DNA from: Paenibacillus sonchi
GTDB lineage: Bacteria; Bacillota; Bacilli; Paenibacillales; Paenibacillaceae
Direction: 5' to 3'
DNA: 64,000 nucleotides
Assembly (NCBI RefSeq): GCF_016772475.1
Contig: NZ_CP068595.1
Span: 4,402,001 to 4,466,000 of the forward strand
Within the stretch, counting starts at the first letter, position 1; every line of letters begins with the position of its first letter. The notes under the pieces were generated by a model that had not been told where the DNA came from, did not search any database, and saw nothing but the letters and a program-made list of their open reading frames with translations. Of this stretch, positions 52,443 through 61,243 are shown in pieces. The translations under genes were made by a program, and so were the position numbers.

Positions 52443-52488
52443 TAAAAGACGAGTCATCTCCCTATGAGGAAGGCTCGTCTTTATTTTT
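52443..52488 (+). terminator. Rho-independent terminator
   Basis: AAAGACGAG pairs with CTCGTCTTTATTTTTAT across a 21-base loop. Confidence 0.8.
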
Positions 52489-52515
52489 ATCCAAATAATA
52501 GAGGAGGCGGTTAGA

Positions 52516-52875
52516 TTGTCAACCGTAGAAAAGAAAGTATTAACAAACGAGGAAGCTATGAAGGTAGCTGCTGAAGTGGAGCGTTTAGAAGCTGCTGTGA
52601 AGCAGATGAAGGCTGATTTAAAGACTTATGTAGATCAGAACGGTCCCCTTCAGGCAGGAGATAAGATTTGGAACTACAGCACTACCGTTTCGTGGGACTT
52701 TGATCCACAGCGGCTGAGAGAGCTGGCCCTGAATATAACTGTTGAAGGCCTGAATCCGTGGGAACTGCTTACCCTGCCTGCGGCTTCGATTAAGAAGCTG
52801 GGATGGGATGAAGCGGCGCTACTTCAGTACGGTAACAAAAAGGAAAGCAAACGGTTTGATTCAAAAAAAGCTTAA
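52516..52875 (+). CDS. Hypothetical phage-like protein
   Basis: It starts at TTG 52516 with GAGGAGGCGG upstream. The 119-residue product has a helical start (MKVAAEVERLEAAVKQMKAD) and a short beta/alpha C-terminus with WDFDPQRLRELALNITVEGL. It lies just ahead of radC. The function is unknown. Confidence 0.55.
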   Translation: MSTVEKKVLTNEEAMKVAAEVERLEAAVKQMKADLKTYVDQNGPLQAGDKIWNYSTTVSWDFDPQRLRELALNITVEGLNPWELLTLPAASIKKLGWDEAALLQYGNKKESKRFDSKKA

Positions 52876-52971
52876 TTCCATGTTTTATTTCAAATAACCC
52901 TTCGCCCGGTACAAGCGGCGGTGTGCATCCAAACACCGCCGTAAGGCGGGATGCACGGAGAGGAGAACCCG

Positions 52972-53457
52972 ATGAACGATTTTCTTATGAAAGAATCAGA
53001 TATGAATGCCCTACCTCCGAAAAAGCGCAAATTGGCCCAACACTTGCTGGAGACATTAAAAAAGATTATGCAAGAGGGAGAACCAAAAGTGATGAGCGGC
53101 CCGGAAGCTGTTTTTGAGAGTGTTGGCGACTTGATTACGCTGCACCAGGAACATTTTAATGTCCTTTTTCTGGATACAAAAAATCGGGTGATTGAACGGA
53201 AGACAATTTTTATTGGCAGCCTAAATTCGGCTATTGTACATCCACGCGAAGTGTTCCGCGCAGCCATCGAGTGTAGCGCAGCATCCATCGTTTGCGTACA
53301 TAATCATCCGAGTGGGGATCCGACACCGAGCCCGGAAGACATCTCTTTAACAAGACGCTTAATAAAAGCCGGCGAGCTTATAGGCATTGATGTACTTGAT
53401 CACATCGTGGTTGGCAAAGAAGGGTTCGTATCACTCAAACAACGAGGATTGGTTTAA
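52972..53457 (+). CDS. radC: RadC/JAB family protein
   Basis: ATG 52972 (GGAGAGGAG upstream) rather than 52951. The protein is 161 residues. The JAMM zinc motif is HNHPSGDPTPSPEDIS (H-x-H-x7-S-x2-D) with LFLDTKNRVI before it. The N-terminal helix-hairpin-helix domain of chromosomal RadC is missing, as is usual for plasmid copies. The stop overlaps the next ATG. Confidence 0.9.
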   Translation: MNDFLMKESDMNALPPKKRKLAQHLLETLKKIMQEGEPKVMSGPEAVFESVGDLITLHQEHFNVLFLDTKNRVIERKTIFIGSLNSAIVHPREVFRAAIECSAASIVCVHNHPSGDPTPSPEDISLTRRLIKAGELIGIDVLDHIVVGKEGFVSLKQRGLV

Positions 53458-53609
53458 TGTCGGCAAAGGAGCGTTTTCTACGTCAACTGTTGAGTCGGGA
53501 GGGAAAAGAGCGCTGGGTTGCAGCCGTTTTATTAAGCGCAGATTCAAGTGTCCTACAGTCGATTACGGGGGAAGTGGGCTTTCCCTTCTTTACTTGGAAA
53601 AAGAATTGA
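53457..53609 (+). CDS. Small basic protein downstream of radC, 50 residues
   Basis: ATG 53457 overlaps the radC stop (TAATG). The 50-residue product reads SAKERFLRQLLSREGKERWV, then AAVLLSADSSVLQ and ends FTWKKN. It is short but tightly coupled. It could also be the start of a longer, truncated protein. Confidence 0.45.
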   Translation: MSAKERFLRQLLSREGKERWVAAVLLSADSSVLQSITGEVGFPFFTWKKN

Positions 53610-53619
53610 AAATTAATTT

Positions 53620-53653
53620 ATGGCAACTACCTCTGTGGTGGTTGCCATTTTTA
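53620..53653 (+). terminator. Rho-independent terminator
   Basis: ATGGCAACTACC pairs with GGTGGTTGCCATTTTTAT around a four-to-five-base loop. Confidence 0.8.
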
Positions 53654-53671
53654 TAAAGGAGTTGGGGGATT

Positions 53672-54151
53672 GTGAGTTACGAATATTATATTGCTCCAGA
53701 TGAGTATGAAATGGCGAAAGAGCGAGGGATAAGACCAGCTTTGCTTGAAAAACGTGTTCGCACATTAGCTTGGTCAAAGACGAAGGCGATTGATACTGCT
53801 CCTCAGCCCAAGAACAGAGTAGAGCAGCGGTGGGTTGAATTAGCCGAACGAAATGGAATTTGCTACTCCACATTCATCTACCGTGTGAATCAATTGGGTT
53901 GGAAGCAGGAGCGGGCGGCAACAACAGCGCTTGCTAATCGACAGGAACAGGCTTGTAAAGCCCGCGAACAACGGGGGAAATATCCTGTTGAATTATTGGA
54001 ACAGGCCGCTCGGCTGGGGATCTCCTATAGTACGTTCCGCAGCCGTGTTAGCCGGGGATGGACGTTAGAAGAAGCAGCGGGCAAGCCGGTGATGAGCGCG
54101 TCTGAAATTGGGCATCTGACCATACAAAAGCTGAAGAAAAGGAAGGGATAG
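53672..54151 (+). CDS. Protein with repeated helix-turn-helix units
   Basis: A GTG start follows AAGGAG. The 159-residue product has three related units: RGIRPALLEKRVRTLAWSKT, NGICYSTFIYRVNQLGWKQE and LGISYSTFRSRVSRGWTLEE. Each has the length and pattern of a short helix-turn-helix. It is probably a DNA-binding protein of the element. Confidence 0.6.
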   Translation: MSYEYYIAPDEYEMAKERGIRPALLEKRVRTLAWSKTKAIDTAPQPKNRVEQRWVELAERNGICYSTFIYRVNQLGWKQERAATTALANRQEQACKAREQRGKYPVELLEQAARLGISYSTFRSRVSRGWTLEEAAGKPVMSASEIGHLTIQKLKKRKG

Positions 54152-54155
54152 ACAG

Positions 54156-54592
54156 ATGGATATGAGTAAACCTGAGCAAATCAAGGCTGAACTGCAAAGA
54201 TTGCGCCGCAAATGAAGAAAGTCGCTCGCATGATTAATGATGTCGAAAAGGATTGGCCGGGGCATTACAACTCCGGCGATCCTGAGTCTATGTACCAGCG
54301 TGGGGTGTATGTCAAAGCAGAAGATAAGCTGGAGGACATCGTTTGGATGCTGGAACGAGCGTTTGCTGAGGTAGCAGATGAAGGTTGCTTGAAAAAGGGA
54401 AGCAATGGTCGATACACGCTAAATGGCTTTGAATTCATTTCTGGAGCAGCCGTTGAATTTTTGTTTGAGGATGGCGAGGAGAAGCGTTGGATTCAGTCTT
54501 GTATCGAACATAACGGGTGGGATTACTACTTGGTGAACTACAGTGATGTCGCATTGGAAGGTCTGAGGGTACGTCTAAAGCAAATAGGATAA
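54156..54592 (+). CDS. Hypothetical protein with one frame break
   Basis: ATG 54156 (GGAAGGG upstream) starts MDMSKPEQIKAELQRLRRK and stops at TGA 54213-54215. The following frame opens at ATG 54212 and runs to 54592. Adding one A to AAA at 54210-54212 joins them (LRRKMKKVARMINDVEKDWP), giving about 145 residues. The body has DPESMYQRGVYVKAEDKLED and ends in a short alpha/beta part. The function is unknown. Confidence 0.6.
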
Positions 54593-54603
54593 AGGGGACT
54601 GAA

Positions 54604-54996
54604 ATGATAGATGATTATCCGATTCCGATAGCATGTCCTTACTGTGGCAGTCGTGTTATTTTTACCAGCAATGCTGTCATTTACGGCCGAGAATACGGCA
54701 ATGGGCGCTGTTATAAATGTACTTCTTGTGATGCTTACGTTGGTGTTCACAATGGGACGAAAGTACCGCTTGGTCGATTAGCTAATCGTGAACTGCGGGA
54801 ATTAAAGAAGCAATGCCATTCCTTATTTGATCCAGTGTGGAAGCTGAACATCAGTATAAAAAGGGAAAAAGCTTACCGATGCTTAGCTAATGCACTTGGG
54901 ATACCAATGAATGAATGTCATTTTGGATGGTTTGATCGAGACATGCTGTATAAGGCTCTATTCGTTCTCCGCCAGCCAGAATGGTACAAGGAATGA
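54604..54996 (+). CDS. DUF3268 zinc-finger protein
   Basis: ATG 54604 lies 11 bases after the previous gene. The N-terminus has CPYCGSRVIFTSN and CYKCTSCDAYVGVHNGT, followed by LGRLANRELRELKKQCHSLF. These are the hallmarks of the DUF3268 family (PF11672) of phage and plasmid zinc-finger proteins. The length of 130 residues fits. The function is unknown but nucleic-acid related. Confidence 0.8.
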   Translation: MIDDYPIPIACPYCGSRVIFTSNAVIYGREYGNGRCYKCTSCDAYVGVHNGTKVPLGRLANRELRELKKQCHSLFDPVWKLNISIKREKAYRCLANALGIPMNECHFGWFDRDMLYKALFVLRQPEWYKE

Positions 54997-55036
54997 CTGT
55001 AAAGCAGTTCGTACACGAACACGAGGGGGAATATCC

Positions 55037-55324
55037 ATGAATGTCGCTGTTCAACAATATAAAGGAATCGAACTCCAGTTAATTAAGCGGAACTATACCG
55101 ATTACAAAGCCAAGCGATATACGTTGGGCGGCACCAATCAAAATGTATGGATTCCAAATAAGCATCTGGAGCAGGACGGGACGATCAGGCAGGGCGAGAA
55201 CCTGGACTATGTGTTCAGAAAAGCCCAGCGGCAATTGGAACTGGCGGGATATAACGGGCCGATACCGGGAATCAAGCGCAGATCAGCCGAGACCGTACGT
55301 GAAGGCATTAATTTATCATGCTAA
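55037..55324 (+). CDS. Hypothetical protein
   Basis: ATG 55037 follows GAGGGGGA. The 95-residue product has VQQYKGIELQLIKRNYTDYK and YVFRKAQRQLELAGYNGP. It overlaps the next gene by seven bases. No family is recognised. Confidence 0.55.
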   Translation: MNVAVQQYKGIELQLIKRNYTDYKAKRYTLGGTNQNVWIPNKHLEQDGTIRQGENLDYVFRKAQRQLELAGYNGPIPGIKRRSAETVREGINLSC

Positions 55325-55587
55325 AGCTGACCAATTGGCAGCAATGCGTGGAACTAACCAGTGCCATTTGTATTACACCGTCTGGAGATTGGACACATAT
55401 GATTGATGGCTGTCCGGTGCGTTTGGAGCATAGAATCATCGACCCAGCCGGTCATAGGCTAGTATTCTTCCGAGCGGATTCGGTAGACGGAAATCCCTAC
55501 TGCGGAAGATGGATAACAGATACGTTTGATAAAGAAGCTGTGATCACAATGCCGGAGCAGTTGACGTTAGGGCGTAAGTTCGAATAA
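55318..55587 (+). CDS. Hypothetical protein
   Basis: ATG 55318 lies inside the end of the previous gene, which suggests coupling. The 89-residue product reads WQQCVELTSAICITPSGDWT and HRIIDPAGHRLVFFRADSVD. No family is recognised. A terminator follows. Confidence 0.5.
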   Translation: MLKLTNWQQCVELTSAICITPSGDWTHMIDGCPVRLEHRIIDPAGHRLVFFRADSVDGNPYCGRWITDTFDKEAVITMPEQLTLGRKFE

Positions 55588-55601
55588 CTCTACTAAATTT
55601 G

Positions 55602-55631
55602 GAGCAGCAATTACCTACTTGCTGTTTTATT
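55602..55631 (+). terminator. Rho-independent terminator
   Basis: GAGCAGCAA pairs with TTGCTGTTTTATT. It marks the end of the DNA-metabolism block. Confidence 0.6.
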
Positions 55632-55795
55632 CAAGTCTGCTGCTGGTGAAGATTGTCTATACACCGGGTTAACAACCTTGTTTTTCGTATGGTTCTATTT
55701 GGATGTCAAATTATATGTGACAGAAGCATAAAAATAAAGATCGATGGCAAGATAATAAAGTGTTGCTAATACAATCGAGAAAGGATCTTAGTTCA

Positions 55796-56320
55796 ATGGC
55801 ACAAAAAGAAGCTTTAAAGTTGCACTTGAAGATTCTGGAACAACCTCAAATTCCGATTGATGAAATGGTAGAGGCCATGAAAAAAGTTTATGCGACTGCA
55901 GATATTCAAGTCGATATTATAAGCACAGAAATATTGACAGAGCCTCTTTTGATGGATCTTGATGTTGGCCGATGTGTTAAGGGAGAAACGACTCAAGAAC
56001 AGGACAAGCTATTCAGTAACCGAAATAATATGAAGGATAATGAACTGGCGATATACTTCGTCCGCTCCACAATCCCTCCTTACAACGGTTGTGCTGCTCA
56101 TCCTTCTGGACGGCCTGGAGCTGTAGTAACGAGAGTGGCAAGTGTCTGGACGCTTGGCCATGAAGTAGGCCATGTGCTGGGATTATCTCATGTCAACGAT
56201 CTGGATCGTTTGATGACAGGAGGGGGGACGAATAATATAACTAACCCTCCACCAGATTTGGTCAGTCCAGAAATTGAAACAATTAGACAAAGCCCGTATA
56301 CAATTCCGACCATTCCTTAA
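55796..56320 (+). CDS. Metzincin-type zinc metalloprotease
   Basis: I chose ATG 55796 (GAAAGGAT upstream) over an in-frame GTG at 55760. The 174-residue protein has the catalytic motif HEVGHVLGLSH (HExxHxxGxxH, about residues 122-132) and a Met-turn LMTGGGT soon after, which together define metzincins. There is no signal peptide, so it is either cytoplasmic or exported by another route. It starts a three-gene cassette with 56335 and 56910. The substrate is unknown. Confidence 0.75.
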   Translation: MAQKEALKLHLKILEQPQIPIDEMVEAMKKVYATADIQVDIISTEILTEPLLMDLDVGRCVKGETTQEQDKLFSNRNNMKDNELAIYFVRSTIPPYNGCAAHPSGRPGAVVTRVASVWTLGHEVGHVLGLSHVNDLDRLMTGGGTNNITNPPPDLVSPEIETIRQSPYTIPTIP

Positions 56321-56334
56321 GGAGGACTTGATTC

Positions 56335-56796
56335 ATGTTAAAGGAAACATTAATCGATTTACTCGATCGGGATGAACCTGATTATAATGCTGCTGCAGAT
56401 ATGGGTCCGGAAATTCTTCCTTATCTACTGGATATAACTAAAAACGGAGGAGATAGACTGGCGCCGCGAGCAGTGTATACTGCAAGTCTGATACAAAGCG
56501 ACAAAGTGACTGAAGTATTAAACGAGGGTGCCAGCAGTTTAATCCCTGAGGTGCGTGTAGCAACAGCCGCTGCCATTAACAATCAACAGCATTTAGGAGA
56601 TTCCATTTCAGACGCTTTGAAATTTCTATTGAACGACAATGATCTGGGAGTTCGGAAAATGGCCTTAACTTCCATTTCCAATGATGAATTTCATGCAAAT
56701 GACTCCATTCGATCAGAAGTCAAGAAGCTTACAAGTACGGAAAACAACAAGCTCAGACTTTTTGCGACTGAAGTGTATAACAAGATAAAGCAATAA
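56335..56796 (+). CDS. HEAT-repeat protein
   Basis: AAGGAGG precedes ATG 56335, 14 bases after the metalloprotease. The 153-residue product has helical pairs (ILPYLLDITKNGGDRLAPRA, VRVATAAAINNQQH, GVRKMALTSISNDE) of HEAT type. Such proteins often serve as binding partners. It may be the inhibitor or immunity partner of its neighbours, by position only. Confidence 0.65.
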   Translation: MLKETLIDLLDRDEPDYNAAADMGPEILPYLLDITKNGGDRLAPRAVYTASLIQSDKVTEVLNEGASSLIPEVRVATAAAINNQQHLGDSISDALKFLLNDNDLGVRKMALTSISNDEFHANDSIRSEVKKLTSTENNKLRLFATEVYNKIKQ

Positions 56797-56909
56797 ATTT
56801 TAGAAATGTAGTCTTGGCCCGGGAGTTTTTGTTTCTATAAAATGGGAAGACTAAATCTCACAGGCAAGACTATTCAAAAAAATTTAATTAGACAACAGGA
56901 GGTTTCCCA

Positions 56910-57809
56910 ATGCTCAAAGTTACTATTGATATGTATTCAGGTAAACCAAATCCTGAATTTTCAATTACGGATAAAGATGCCGCTGAACGAATACTAAAGG
57001 AGATTGCTTTAAATAGAGGGGTTATAACTGATGCAGACGCCCCTACTCAGAATCAATCAGGGTTGGGGTATCGTGGTATTAACATTTCTCTAGAGTCCGA
57101 TTACTTGCCGCAATTTTTCGCATTGCCGGAGAGTTTCGGTTTGGCAAATGGTTATTCAATGTTAGAATCCAAAGGCATTGAAATTATTGAAAAATTACTT
57201 CACAATTTTTCAAACTACTCCGATGGTTCTGAATCCAACTTCGAGTCAAAAATAAATAAGTGGGTTATTGGGCAAATGAAGAACATGTCAATAAAAAAAT
57301 TTCCATCAGGCAATAAGTCCAAGCCATTTGAGTTGCAGGATATCAATCAAACATGTCCTTATGAGAAAGTCAATTTTGAACCGAATTTCTGGAATAACTC
57401 TGAACACATTAGAAAAAATAATTGTTACAATTTTGCTTCTAACCGAAGAACAGATTCTTTTGCTCAACCCGGACGTGGAGCGGGACAAATGTACAACGAA
57501 ATCACTTGTAATGAAGTAACTCGGGGGGCAATTGCGGATGGATGTCACCGAACAGACAGTTGTTTTTCCGAAGAAGAAATTCCTCGTTTTTTTATGGCTT
57601 TAGTTATAGCGCCAGGGCCGGACTTTTCTGATTATCATTGGTATCGCCAATGCAGTGATGGAAATTGGGCTCACAAACCTGGACAGACTGCTGCAAGATT
57701 GACCGACAACAGCAACCGAATTATAACAGATCCGAGTGTCGCTGACAGAGGTCCATATACAGAATTTTGTGGATACATGCTATCCCCAAAAAGTTTAAAA
57801 ATATTTTGA
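56910..57809 (+). CDS. Cysteine-peptidase-like protein of unknown family
   Basis: ATG 56910 follows ACAGGAGG. The 299-residue product has an N-terminal alpha/beta region (VTIDMYSGKPNPEFSI) and a C-terminal domain with NNCYNFAS (about residue 172), YHWYRQCSDGNWAHKPGQ and NRIITDPS. The C ... H ... D order matches a papain/NlpC-like peptidase, but this is inference from motif order. It has no signal peptide. A family hairpin (57905) follows. Confidence 0.5.
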   Translation: MLKVTIDMYSGKPNPEFSITDKDAAERILKEIALNRGVITDADAPTQNQSGLGYRGINISLESDYLPQFFALPESFGLANGYSMLESKGIEIIEKLLHNFSNYSDGSESNFESKINKWVIGQMKNMSIKKFPSGNKSKPFELQDINQTCPYEKVNFEPNFWNNSEHIRKNNCYNFASNRRTDSFAQPGRGAGQMYNEITCNEVTRGAIADGCHRTDSCFSEEEIPRFFMALVIAPGPDFSDYHWYRQCSDGNWAHKPGQTAARLTDNSNRIITDPSVADRGPYTEFCGYMLSPKSLKIF

Positions 57810-58262
57810 TTACAGCAAAGTAACATTTGAAGTGATACAGTAATGCTAAATATCATGTGTTGATTGACGCGAGGATCCCCTCTTTAGGTTGGGAATTAGG
57901 AAAAGAACCCGATTTTTGCATGGATTTTTAGTGCATTGATCGGCTTTTTTGCGTTTTTTAGAGGCGTTGTACTTTTAAAAAGCCGATTTATTTCTGGCCA
58001 ATTGCTGCTTGTGAAGCTTATGCAAATGTATGTAAGGCTGCAACCAAAGGACATACATGTAATTGGTTTCGTTCTGTTAAGTCCCTTTTAATAAAATAAA
58101 CGGAAAGGGGCGAATGGAGCAAAAGTCATTTTAAACCCCGATTATAAGCCACTGAAGGACAGGTTCTCGTTGTAAATCATTTTCAATAATTAATTTACGT
58201 TTACTAAATAAAAACTATAATATACTTAAGATACTATTATTCATATAATGGGAGGGTGATTC
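57810..58262. other. Intergenic region, 453 bases
   Basis: It contains terminator family copy 4 (57905-57960), a partial fifth copy (AAAAAGCCGATT at 57976), and a short relic (about 58115-58176) reading KVILNPDYKPLKDRFSL before a stop. No intact gene is seen. GGAGGGTG at the end is the ribosome binding site for 58263. Confidence 0.5.
57905..57960 (+). terminator. Terminator hairpin, AAGCCGATTTTT family copy 4
   Basis: ACCCGATTTTTGCATGG pairs with GTGCATTGATCGGCTTTTTT. It closes the metzincin cassette. Confidence 0.7.
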
Positions 58263-59966
58263 ATGAAAGCTAATAAAATATTGGATGTTCTTGACCAATT
58301 CAAAGATTCTCATTACCAGAAGGTACTGATAAATGGTAATTGGGGAATTGGAAAAACCAAATACGTCATAGATTTTATTCAAAATTATTCAGAAGCCTGT
58401 TATGTATCTTTATTCGGGAAAAAAGATGTAAATAGTATAATTCAAGAAATATATTTCCACATACTTGATAAAGCTCCGAGTGGGAAAGTTAAGAAATTGA
58501 TGAATGTATTAAGGGAAAAAATGAATACACTCGACGTTTCATATTTTGGCGTTTCTTTGTCAATACCGTTAATAGCAAACATACATAAAAATTTAAATAA
58601 AGAATTAGGTAGCATTAAGAATTTTGTTATTGTACTCGACGATTTGGAGAGAAAGCATCCTGAACTTGATATTAAAGAAGTGTTTGGTATTATAGATAGC
58701 CTTTCAAAAATAGAAAAAATAAAGATTGTTCTCATCGCTGCGACGGACCAACTTGAAGATGTAGATAGAGAGACGTTTATCAACTATCAAGAAAAGGCTA
58801 TAGATCGTATTTATAAAATTGAAGAATATGCAGATGAGGCACCTATACAAATTTTGGGGAACAGCATTTGGAGAGTATTAGAGGAGCAAATCAATGCTTT
58901 GGATTTCAACAATTTGCGAACTTTTGAAAAGACCAGTCTGTTTATTGAAGAAGTTTTGACTGTAATTGAGGATAAATATTTCACAGATAAATTTACAAAA
59001 GATGATCTTTATCGTATGTGCTTTGCAACAGTTTTTTTTAATATTGAGCATAATGGAGAGCTGAGATTATTAGACGGTGAAGCAAATAATGTTGAGTATA
59101 TGAAAGCATACTATCAAGAGAGTGAGAATGGGACGATTGATTATTTGTGTAATTTCATTATACAAAATTCACTAGATAACGTTTTGAGCAAAGGTGTGTT
59201 TCACTTTATAAAAAAGTGGTATGAGACAGGCGCCTATAACAAAGAAAGTTTAATTGGGGCAATTAATACAATTAATAACTATAAGGAAAAAACCCATAAT
59301 TTTTATTCATCTGATCAGGAAATATTAGGGGTTATAAACCGAACAGTGGAACGTATTAAACAATTAAATGGATCTGAAAGTATTAATGAAATTATTTTTG
59401 AAGTATCTACTGCAATATCTTGGTGTGAAATTTTATCAATCGACTTTGATCTCAGCAACGAAGAGATTTTGGAATCAATAAAGAAGAATATAAAGAAGAA
59501 AGTTGATGTGGATCAGAATGAATTCAATATTTGGGAATTTCATACAGATAGTCCCAAGGCGTTAAGTTTGGTTGAATCTATTTATAAAAGCATAAAAATT
59601 GAGTGTTTTAATCGTTTGATCAAAAAAATAATAGAGTGCTACGAACAGAAATTTTATGAACCATTACATTTGAAAGAATTGACTCAATTAATTGAACAAA
59701 ATCCTGAAATAACTATTATTAAAGAGGATTTATTAACAGTTTTGTCGACTTACAAATATTTATTTCCTTTTCCATCAGGAAAAATTACTGAAAAACAGTG
59801 GGGTTGGTGTCATAGGATAAAAAAACTAGTGATAACAATACAAAGAAGTTGGCAAATCGAAAACTATTATGTGGATTTCAAGAATTATGTTAATGACACT
59901 GCAGTTCATCAATCTATAGAGGATAAGATGTTACAACATAGACTTAAGGAACTTTTCAAACAATGA
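58263..59966 (+). CDS. KAP-family P-loop NTPase
   Basis: GGAGGGTG precedes ATG 58263. The 567-residue product starts with a P-loop INGNWGIGKTKYV (residues about 23-35) and Walker B FVIVLDDLERKHP (about 122-134), followed by IKIVLIAATDQLE. This is the KAP NTPase layout. No membrane insert is visible, unlike in some KAP proteins. The long helical C-terminus has no recognised domain. KAP NTPases are found in phage exclusion and other defence loci. The gene stands alone between terminators. Confidence 0.7.
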   Translation: MKANKILDVLDQFKDSHYQKVLINGNWGIGKTKYVIDFIQNYSEACYVSLFGKKDVNSIIQEIYFHILDKAPSGKVKKLMNVLREKMNTLDVSYFGVSLSIPLIANIHKNLNKELGSIKNFVIVLDDLERKHPELDIKEVFGIIDSLSKIEKIKIVLIAATDQLEDVDRETFINYQEKAIDRIYKIEEYADEAPIQILGNSIWRVLEEQINALDFNNLRTFEKTSLFIEEVLTVIEDKYFTDKFTKDDLYRMCFATVFFNIEHNGELRLLDGEANNVEYMKAYYQESENGTIDYLCNFIIQNSLDNVLSKGVFHFIKKWYETGAYNKESLIGAINTINNYKEKTHNFYSSDQEILGVINRTVERIKQLNGSESINEIIFEVSTAISWCEILSIDFDLSNEEILESIKKNIKKKVDVDQNEFNIWEFHTDSPKALSLVESIYKSIKIECFNRLIKKIIECYEQKFYEPLHLKELTQLIEQNPEITIIKEDLLTVLSTYKYLFPFPSGKITEKQWGWCHRIKKLVITIQRSWQIENYYVDFKNYVNDTAVHQSIEDKMLQHRLKELFKQ

Positions 59967-60317
59967 ATTGTTAATTATGAAGTAGGATATATAAAAATCA
60001 TGTGGATTTAAGCGTCATTAAAATGTTTACTAGGTATTTTTGATCTGTGGAAATTAGGCGAGAGTGACACGCACGGCTGCAGTGATGCAGCATTAACTGG
60101 GGCGTATCTCCTCTCGCTTTTTGCATTCTGAAAAGCTAATACGAAAAATTGACAAAATTCACCGAAAAATATTAGAGGATATAGTAAAGTATTGTCGAAT
60201 CCTTGGCTAGTAAAAATATATGGGGCAGATGGGAAGGAACCGCATAGTTTTGTTTCAAGGTAAAATAGAAGGGAAAATATTCCTAGATGTCGAAATTTGA
60301 TGTGGGAGGGATAGAAC
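59967..60317. other. Intergenic region, 351 bases
   Basis: It holds a long hairpin (60057-60122) and AT-rich sequence. GGGAGGG at 60304-60310 is a strong ribosome binding site for the next reading frame. No gene is seen on either strand. Confidence 0.5.
60057..60122 (+). terminator. Long terminator-like hairpin
   Basis: GGCGAGAG and CTCTCGC flank a 46-base interior and are followed by TTTTT. The interior contains GGCTGCAGTGATGCAGC, a second small hairpin, so it could also be a small RNA. Confidence 0.55.
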
Positions 60318-61070
60318 ATAAGAACAGAAAAAATTGGGGGAATAACTGAATTATTAGGAATAAGTCCCGAATCACCAGTATTCGCTCTTATAGAAGGAAC
60401 GGCAGATACTCTACCTTATATAGGTAAAGTTTATAATGCATATAAAATGCATAGGCTTCAACTCAGGCTAAAAAGAGTTGAAGGTCGATTATTAGGTCTT
60501 TCATACTTGATGATTGAACAGAATAATAGACTTTTAGATGAGTTTATACGAAAAAAGGCATTTCCCTTTATTTTAGATGAACTGCTCGAAGAACACGAAG
60601 AGGAAAAAATAGATCTGATTATAAATGGTCTTGAATACACTTATAAAAACGAAGTCAGAGAAGAAAGCAAGATGTTAGTATACTTCGATGTTCTTCGAGA
60701 GTTGAGAGTTGATGAGCTTAAAAGATTATTTCGATTTAGCCAATGCTATAGAGATAGTACTGCTCGTCACCCTAAACTTTCAATTACACTTCCTCCAGAA
60801 GATCCAGGTGAACGAGAAAAATATCGAGAGAAGCAAAGCTACGAGGAATATATCGACAATCATTTAGAAAGTCTTGGATTAATAGATAAGGGAAAAAGAA
60901 ATTTGGAGGAAACAATAGAAACAATATATAAACAAATTGGTGAAATGATAGACGCTCGTGGTGCTAGAAGGCCTAGACTAACTAAGACTGAAACAAAACT
61001 TACTTTGTTTGGTTCACATTTTGTCAAATATTTTGAATTAGTATCAATAATAGAGATACCAGCAGATTAG
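60318..61070 (+). CDS. Hypothetical protein with unclear start
   Basis: The frame is coding from about 60318 (ITELLGISPESPVFALIEGT, ADTLPYIGKV) but lacks ATG, GTG or TTG until 60447. GGGAGGG lies seven bases before an ATA at 60318, so either a rare start codon or a base error is likely. The product of about 250 residues is helical with DELLEEHEEEKIDLIINGLE and ELRVDELKRLFRFSQCYRD, and it ends in a compact domain. No family is recognised. Confidence 0.55.
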   Translation: MRTEKIGGITELLGISPESPVFALIEGTADTLPYIGKVYNAYKMHRLQLRLKRVEGRLLGLSYLMIEQNNRLLDEFIRKKAFPFILDELLEEHEEEKIDLIINGLEYTYKNEVREESKMLVYFDVLRELRVDELKRLFRFSQCYRDSTARHPKLSITLPPEDPGEREKYREKQSYEEYIDNHLESLGLIDKGKRNLEETIETIYKQIGEMIDARGARRPRLTKTETKLTLFGSHFVKYFELVSIIEIPAD

Positions 61071-61091
61071 CACCCTTACCGGTGCTTTTTT
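61068..61091 (+). terminator. Rho-independent terminator
   Basis: AGCACC pairs with GGTGCT and is followed by TTTTT. It lies right at the end of the previous gene. Confidence 0.75.
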
Positions 61092-61243
61092 CATATGCAT
61101 ATATGACCTTTCGTGAGCCATTCTCAGGCTTTATTATCGGGAACGTGTGTTTGTGGGGTGGAGGATCGAAAAGGGCAGGGAGGGCAGCTTCTCATTGTCT
61201 CACGCTGAGTTTCCACCTACCCTGCGACGAAAAACCAGCTCAA

